This document shows, piece after piece, positions 58,492 to 64,000 of a DNA stretch of 64,000 nt (the stretch's first letter is position 1; every line of letters begins with the position of its first letter). The notes below the pieces were generated by a model, which was not told where the DNA came from, searched no databases, and saw only the letters and a list, made by a program, of their open reading frames with translations. The DNA is from Sipunculus nudus (Eukaryota; Annelida; Sipuncula; Golfingiida; Sipunculidae), in assembly GCA_026874595.1 (NCBI GenBank), contig CM049314.1, positions 77,542,300 to 77,606,299 on the forward strand, in the 5' to 3' direction. A program made the position numbers and the translations under genes.

Positions 58492-58956
58492 AATCTCCCC
58501 GCTCTGCGCCCTATGCTCTATCTCTAGAACACAGAAACCGGCATTTTCAAATTGTTGTTTTGTTGTTTGGGCTAATTATTTTTAAAAATTAAATTGTAAA
58601 CTTTTGAATCGCACGAATGACGCATCCAGGTTTTAACTTCAAATACGTGCGTTGAAAGCTCTTAATCTATGCGACGTGTTATACATGTTAACCTAAGACA
58701 TCTTAACCAATACATATATAGGCACCAAACAATTGCAGCAGTACCTCCATTTATAATTTCCAAATCTCGGGAGGTTTCGAGAGATCATATAAAATATTCT
58801 CTATGATACATTGAGCAAAACGCACTGAAATTTAAACTTTCATTTATATTTTAAAAAGAATTAAAATACATTAAAATGTATCGATAATGAGTGTTTTGTA
58901 TAATTTATCTGTTAAAATTGACAAAATATTTACATTTTGGCGATATACATATTTTT

Positions 58957-58958
<2 letters not shown>

Positions 58959-59012
<54 letters not shown>

Positions 59013-59018
59013 TATATT
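58959..59018. repeat. (TA)n microsatellite
   Basis: Long TA run with one C interruption inside the foldback element; the overlapping IYIYIY frames on both strands are artefacts. Confidence 0.95.
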
Positions 59019-59455
59019 ATCTTGTTTAAATACTTTATCATCCTATTTAAAAACTGGTTCAACAAAAGGATAATCATGAATCATGGCCATATTTCGTTCA
59101 TATTAGCTTGGTCACCGTTTTAAGCAAATAGTCATTATGTAATCCAGTGGTTTTTCATACTTGTATGTTTACTTACACATTCGTGTCACGAGAAGTCAAT
59201 ATTTGAATTGTCTGAGTTAATTTGCATGAACTTTGATTTATAAAATTATTGGCCGTTTTATCCACCTTCGATTTTATAACAATATGGGCCGTTTTACCCA
59301 CTTGCGATTTTATTACAATATGGGCAGGGTATATTTATTACAATATGGGCCCTTTTTTATTACATTATGGGCTATTATTACATTATGGGTCGTTTTTATT
59401 ACAATATGGGCCGTTATTACATTATGGGCCAGTTATTACATTATGGGTCGTAACA

Positions 59456-59460
59456 GAAGT
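59456..59460. repeat. 5-bp direct repeat flanking foldback element, right
   Basis: GAAGT, identical to 57,839-57,843. Confidence 0.75.
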
Positions 59461-59599
59461 GATTCATAGACAGCGTGTGATATAAGCAGGAACCTCGGCT
59501 TGAGGGCTTCGTTTCCGCTGCCTTGCATTATCTCTCGAAATAGCATAAGCGTTGTAATGATTTCACATTTCTCCCACTTCAGAGGGTAATTTGATTAAA

Positions 59600-59690
59600 T
59601 ACCGGGAACATGAAATTCATTCCAGATTACCCCCAGGATTTACCTGACGTCGATTGCAGATTATCCCCTAAGGTTTCAGATAATTTCCCC
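59600..59690. repeat. Direct repeat flanking solo LTR copy 4, left member
   Basis: gggaacatgaaatt, ttccagattacccccagg and cgattgcagatta recur in order at 60,795-60,880 (gggaacctgaaattt, cagattactcccaggg, cgattccagatta). Diverged; the LTR at 59,997-60,741 lies between the members. Confidence 0.5.
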
Positions 59691-59996
59691 AAACAAGTTT
59701 ATTTACGTTTATTTACTTAAGGTTTTTAAAAGTCATTTCTTCTTGAGTTCTCAAATTAGGCTGAATCTTTGTTTATCCTATGTTTCCATTAATTTTTCAC
59801 ATGCTTTAGTTAAATGTATTAATCAATAGAGATATAATTTACAATATAATTAAGATTTTACTTTTTTTTATATTTTTCATAGATTGATTCAACCTTTAAA
59901 TCTCGTTTTTTTCAAGTGGTTTATAGATATTATGTATCATGAATTGAAATCATTAAAAAGTATTAAAAGTTAAATCAGTGAAAGGGTAATCGAAAT

Positions 59997-60741
59997 TGTT
60001 ACGTAACCTAATAACAACAGATAACGTAGTCGTAAGAGCATAAATTTTGTTATGGAGATTAAAGAGAAAACAAATTCCGCAACACTAGGCAGCGTGAAAT
60101 GTCTAGGGGAATGGACAAAGGAGTCAGTTGTTTTTTGTTCACATATAATTATCATTTATTCTTAGAACTATCGTAACATTACAATACACTAAATCAATAC
60201 AATTACACAGTATAACAACAATAAAAATGCACAGTACCAGAGTGTCCGGATTATAGGCTCTGTTTGCTGGATACCACCGGTGTACGGCTCAACAAGAGTC
60301 CTTTAACGCAAATATTCCAGATGAAGCGTTTATGTAAATCTTCTCAGAGAATAGTCAGATTTAATCGCGAAAACAATATGTTGTAATCCAAAAGTGAAGT
60401 TCTGGTAACAATCCCAAATGTAAACTGAAGACAATCCGTATAAAATCTGTTACAAAGTCCGTTAAATATCTGACACCAATCCTATTATCCCAAAACGGGC
60501 GAGAATGTATAACACTCCTGGTGCTCGCTGGTTTTTGCCCTTCTGCCCGCTCTTAACACAACCCCCTAATCTATAGCCTCTCCCCGAAAGGTCTAGACAT
60601 GGAAACGAACCCGAAAAATCTAGAACATATAAGAACGCCGTGTCCCTACGCTTTAAACCCCACACGTGAGCCAGCGCCCAAACAAGCGAGGTTCCGACAG
60701 CAACGAACTATACCTGGGCTACACCCACCATAATGTCAACA
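59997..60741 (-). mobile_element. Solo LTR, copy 4
   Basis: Fossil LTR of 745 bp, the longest and clearest copy. On the minus strand it starts TGTTGACATTATGG and ends GGTTACGTAACA, with a TATA-like ctatagattag and an AATAAA-like signal at the same relative places as in copy 1. Imperfect 5-bp direct repeats (gaaat and gacat) flank it. No internal region. It shares the ctcgcttg and gggcgctgg words with copy 1 over the first 80 bp. Old. The 67-residue minus frame at 60,462-60,665 lies inside the LTR. Confidence 0.78.
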
Positions 60742-60794
60742 GACATATGTAACACTCCTGCGCACAACAAAAAAGACACCTTTTACAAAATTGC

Positions 60795-60880
60795 GGGGGA
60801 ACCTGAAATTTAACTTCAGATTACTCCCAGGGTTATCGTGAAATCGATTCCAGATTACCGGGAGGTAACCTTAAATAGGG
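60795..60880. repeat. Direct repeat flanking solo LTR copy 4, right member
   Basis: Partner of 59,600-59,690. Confidence 0.5.
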
Positions 60881-61548
60881 GTGTCCTTAGTCTTAAAATG
60901 GGACACAATTCCCAAGATAAGGTTCTGAACCAAGCTTGCACCCTCATCATGGATCTCACGCCAGCCGGCGACAACGAACAAAGGAAGACACATCCCAAAT
61001 GATTAACTGGTTGGTTATTTTGCTTAAAGAAAGCGGTACATTGTACCTTACTCGTCTCTTTTCGATTGATTTTATTAATATTATCATTTACTTAATTACA
61101 AAAAAAGGACAATCTTTATGGTTTTCAGATAATTAGGGAAAAAATTGCATGCCAGTTATGATTACAGGGCACGTGAAAGGTGATTTGTTGCTATGCAACA
61201 CCCTTTGATGACATAAAGACTAAAAACCGCTACGAAATTACGAACAGGGTCTTTGTTCTTTCATATCAATTAAAGAAATTAACGGGACACGTGACTGTGC
61301 CCTGCTGATGTATCCGTAAGTTTTCTTAACAGCTGTAATTTTTTTCAAGCCTGTCTGAAATTAAATGACTTAATTTTTAATTACTCTATAATGCATATTT
61401 CTAACTCGCAGGTACTTGGATTCAGCTCTATGTTTAAGATAAAACCAACTCACTAAGCACTTAACAGGATTAATGAGTTCACCAGCTTTTTTTTAAATTG
61501 ATCGCCTGATCTGTGAATTGCCACACCAGACTCACCCGGACACCCCTT
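60881..61548. other. No gene seen
   Basis: AT-rich intergenic sequence with a 66-residue frame at 60,936-61,136 lacking any recognisable feature. Confidence 0.4.
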
Positions 61549-61841
61549 ATATATGAAGCCCTCACCTGGTTTGATATATTTACGGACCTAAAGTCATGAT
61601 TCCACAGACATGTAACAATTTCAAGACGATCAATAAGAGCAAAAAGTCAATTTCTAAAGGCTCGTTACACTTTCAGCCTCCTGAGGTTAAGATGAAAAGC
61701 ATCGATTTAAACCGTTATTCCCTTGAATTCATTCCCCATGTAGATAAATCGTCTGTGTCTGTGGCTTCGTTTATCAATACTATATATTTTGCGGTTCGTG
61801 ACCAAATGTTTTTTGATAAGCTTTCGATGTCTACCATGTGA
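61549..61841 (+). CDS. Short open frame behind a TATA-like motif, unassigned
   Basis: TATATA at about 61,549 stands some 45 bp before an ATG (61,596) that opens an 81-codon frame to 61,841: MIPQTCNNFKTINKSKKSIS at the start, LNRYSLEFIPHVDKSSVSVA in the middle, and a hydrophobic-aromatic end. No signal peptide, domain or homologue is recognised, and no splice signal supports a longer gene. It could be chance in a 3-kb stretch free of clear repeats. Confidence 0.18.
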
Positions 61842-61849
61842 CTTCTGTT

Positions 61850-62278
61850 TTCTAGATCATGACATGAAATTATACACATTAAATGAACAGCTGCAAATAA
61901 TAGTTCGCTTGATATATTGATCTGATAATAGCTTTTGACAAACTAAAGACACAAGACAGGTCCATCCTATTGAATAAGGCCCATTACCAACAGACCTTTG
62001 GTACATTAATGTGATACTTGTCTCTTGCACACAGAAGACTACAAGCACCATTAATCCACATTAATCTGATTACAGTGTGGCAGATAAATTTATACATTTG
62101 AATCTTTAATTTATTGTTTGTACCCTTATTTTCTATTCTGCGTGACAGGAAAATCCGTTCCTTTCAACACTACGGACAATTGAGAAAGTAAAATTGGTCA
62201 TAAAGATCTTGTCTGTTTGCCATTTGAAAAATCAGATGTAACATGGTTATATGCATGGTTCATTAGTGAATTGAAAAT
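61850..62278. other. No gene seen
   Basis: AT-rich sequence; a 64-residue minus frame at 61,857-62,051 has no recognisable content. Confidence 0.4.
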
Positions 62279-62346
62279 TCAGTTTGGGGTGATGTCATTG
62301 TTCATCACGACTTCAATGTAATTTAGGCCTAACACATATTTGATTG

Positions 62347-62347
<1 letters not shown>

Positions 62348-62402
<55 letters not shown>
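62348..62402. repeat. (TA)n microsatellite
   Basis: TA run of about 27 units. Confidence 0.95.
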
Positions 62403-62404
<2 letters not shown>

Positions 62405-62439
62405 AAATAGGTGATTTGAATCGGAATTGACATTCGCGG

Positions 62440-62749
62440 TGACTGAGAAACCAACCAGTTTGTTTAAGATTTGTTCCTTATCTAAAAACTTAATTAAATA
62501 GTGAACCTTGACTTTATCCAACGCGTCCCTGACGTCTTCCCTCAGACTTTGATTGACGTCACCTGGTGATAACTCAGCATTATCGTCGTAATCTGAACAG
62601 TTATGTGACCATATAATTATTATTATAATTATTATTATTGCGCTCATCCAGCGAACTGCCCACATGCCCCTATATAATACAATTGTGATAATGAAAGTTA
62701 AACCCGTAAAAATCAACTTCTGCATATCCAAGATTAAAACGTTTAACAT
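62440..62749 (-). CDS. Candidate first exon of a secreted or membrane protein, unassigned
   Basis: The minus-strand frame opens at 62,749 (or at a second ATG at 62,725, MQKLIFTGLTFIITIVLY) and has a hydrophobic N-terminus of signal-peptide or anchor type. A run of nine Ile follows, encoded by an ATA/ATT microsatellite, then a hydrophilic, protein-like part: NCSDYDDNAELSPGDVNQSL and REDVRDALDKVKVHYLIKFL, likely helical. The frame continues into a TA microsatellite after about 62,440, so the true exon would have to end before that; no strong splice donor is seen. A TATA box (TATAAATA, complement of 62,796-62,803) lies about 50 bp upstream. No family recognised. The composition is better than that of other frames in the window, but chance is possible. 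Confidence 0.33.
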
Positions 62750-62795
62750 TTGACTAAATAGTGATAAAATTATCAGTCAAGAAACAAGTATTAGG

Positions 62796-62803
62796 TATTT
62801 ATA
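62796..62803 (-). promoter_or_regulatory. TATA box upstream of candidate exon
   Basis: TATAAATA on the minus strand, about 47 bp before the first ATG of the 62,749 frame, a usual distance for a TATA box with a short leader. Confidence 0.3.
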
Positions 62804-63344
62804 GACACCATTTAGATCTTTACACACTGGTTGTGTTTACAATTTACAGATTATATAAAGGCACTACAAGAAGAGTTCTACCCCAAGGCCATTCACGACG
62901 TCACGGCTTTCATTAATAGCCTCACGGACACGACATAGGAGTCCACAGTGATGTGCCCGACGTACACCGCATCACGCACTGCGTGCCAGAAATTACTCAA
63001 ATACAATTTTATTTATTTTGAATTCCTGCACAATTTAGTCACTGATTACTTCCATTTGTAAAAGTATCTATGAAATAAAACAAAGTGAATAATCTTTTTT
63101 TTTTGTCGCAGTTGACATATCTGGATATAACAAAATGCAAACAAAAAAAAAAAAACAGGTGCCTAATGAGCGATATTCGGAATAGTTGTCGATCTTCCTG
63201 AGGAAATGTTGATTTGAAATATGACAATATTTGGGTAGTCTGAAGGGTAAACAAAAGTTCATACAAAAAAAAACCAGTAATAAAGTACAACCTTTCGTAT
63301 AACCACTAACGCTGACAGTCAGACAGGTGAAACTGGTTGTCAGT
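62804..63344. other. No supported gene
   Basis: Intergenic sequence; overlapping short minus frames at 63,039-63,290 contain Phe-rich runs from poly-A/T and no motif. Confidence 0.4.
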
Positions 63345-63605
63345 TAACCGTGACGGCAAAAATTGTCCGACGATCCCCCGCATAGAGTAAGAGAGGCTTT
63401 TAACGTAAGGTCAAAGTTGGATTGTAGAGATGCCGTCACACCTGTTGGTCCCGTTAGGCTTGTATATTTTGAGGAGATCAGATAGGTGAGCTGCTTCAAG
63501 ATCATGTAGCGCTTTATATGTAAGTAGCGCAACCATGGACTTTATTCTATGTGACACGGAAAGCCAATGAAGCTCCTCGAGCACAGAACTTTTCGTACCC
63601 GTCAC
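63345..63605 (-). pseudogene. LINE ORF2 C-terminal fragment (CR1/L2-like)
   Basis: Minus strand: VLEELHWLSVSHRIKSMVAL, then LLTYKALHDLEAAHLSDLLK, matching the usual LKxLHWLPVxxRIxxKxxLLTYKAL ... YLSDLL block; a frame change leads into ASLTLCGGSSDNF-like residues near 63,370. Short, frame-broken and without a tail, so a dead fragment. It differs in sequence from the LINE pieces at 8-12 and 24 kb. Confidence 0.75.
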
Positions 63606-64000
63606 AAGTAAGTGAGTGACATAAGTGACATCATTAACGTCCCTGTGCTACAAACAAGTGTCAATATTATGCAAGTTTGAAAAGTTGATTATTAACCTAG
63701 TACAGATAAACCGTTTGTCTAATTTAGTGTTAGTTTTACATTTAAAAAAAATTATGTGTAGGTTACATTCATTTAAAGGGACATAATCATGAAGGGGCAA
63801 TGCTATGCCCGTTCTTTCACGTATCAGTTCATTTTTGCCTTATACAAAAGTTTCCAAGCAAAACCATCCCAGTATAGTCGCAGTACCTCGCATACGACTT
63901 TTTAACACCTTGTCATGGTTCTGCGTTTTGGTAACCCGGTCCATGTGTCTGTTTATCATTACAAGGCCGCGTGACCAGAGCTCGATCATGAGTCGCAAAA
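63606..64000. other. No gene seen
   Basis: Intergenic sequence to the window edge, without recognisable repeats or frames. Confidence 0.4.

Larger units (their letters stand above)
57844..59455. mobile_element. Foldback-like element with compound inverted repeats (1612 bp)
   Basis: The ends are TGTTACAACCCATAATG and, inverted, CATTATGGGTCGTAACA. Each arm is an array of short repeats: cggcccataatgtaataa and cggcccatattgtaataa units with variable spacers on the left (57,850-58,130), and the complements on the right (59,250-59,455). GAAGT is duplicated on both sides. The middle (58,140-59,220) is AT-rich, with an ATA-rich stretch, a TA microsatellite and a piece of another element (58,407-58,491). 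No transposase. Termini of the form TGTNR with a 4-5 bp duplication suit Ginger-type elements, whose transposase is integrase-related; the size of the duplication is not decisive. The frames in both arms (YNMGR / ITIWAV) are read-outs of the repeats. Confidence 0.75.

Noticed and set aside
57797-59485. Aromatic-rich frames (YNMGR, ITIWAV) at 57.8-58.2 and 59.2-59.5 kb
   Set aside because: Direct read-outs of the short repeats in the foldback arms.

Overview
The window looks like non-coding, repeat-dominated nuclear DNA from a marine mollusc, most likely a bivalve. This is an inference from AT-rich sequence, invertebrate-style SINEs and LINE fragments, dispersed repeats rich in GACGGACAGACAG and GTGACCTTGACC (typical of molluscan intergenic DNA), and long AT microsatellites. 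No operon structure, no rRNA or genuine tRNA gene and no complete host protein gene is visible. Three short minus- or plus-strand open segments (54.4, 61.6 and 62.3-62.7 kb) are the only host-coding candidates, all weak.

Layout. 1-2.9 kb: a GC-rich element cut by a hAT-like non-autonomous transposon with an exact 8-bp target duplication, then a solo LTR. 3.9-8.1 kb: first copy of an old tandemly repeated unit, interrupted by a mollusc-type dispersed repeat. 8.4-11.7 kb: a decayed CR1/L2-like LINE broken by a piggyBac-type transposase fragment. 11.7-13.7 kb: another dispersed repeat, a perfect 84-bp tandem duplication and a tRNA-derived SINE with a perfect 12-bp target duplication. 14.2-41 kb: the same old unit several more times, including a large tandem segmental duplication (block A about 16.7-28.97 kb, block B about 29.46-38.43 kb) with a truncated solo LTR exactly at the A/B junction. 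42.2-53.9 kb: an 11.6-kb array of a 46-bp satellite (about 250 copies) built from two ~5.4-kb superblocks. 54-64 kb: another miniature LTR copy, a third copy of the A/B tail, a 241-bp MITE, a 1.6-kb foldback-like element with compound inverted repeats, a further solo LTR, microsatellites and a LINE tail.

The most interesting observations are: (1) a miniature LTR-type element with 143-163 bp ends that carry tRNA-like A and B boxes, shown to be an insertion by the paralogous empty site and by 4-bp target duplications; (2) a TATA box preceded by TCAAGGTC (one copy reads TCAAGGTA) at exactly 36 bp in four old paralogous units; (3) a TGTTAC...GTAACA element whose long inverted ends are arrays of short repeats, flanked by GAAGT; (4) the two-level organisation of the 46-bp satellite; (5) solo LTRs at unit boundaries. 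Homologies between units were judged by eye, so boundaries are approximate unless a target duplication fixes them.
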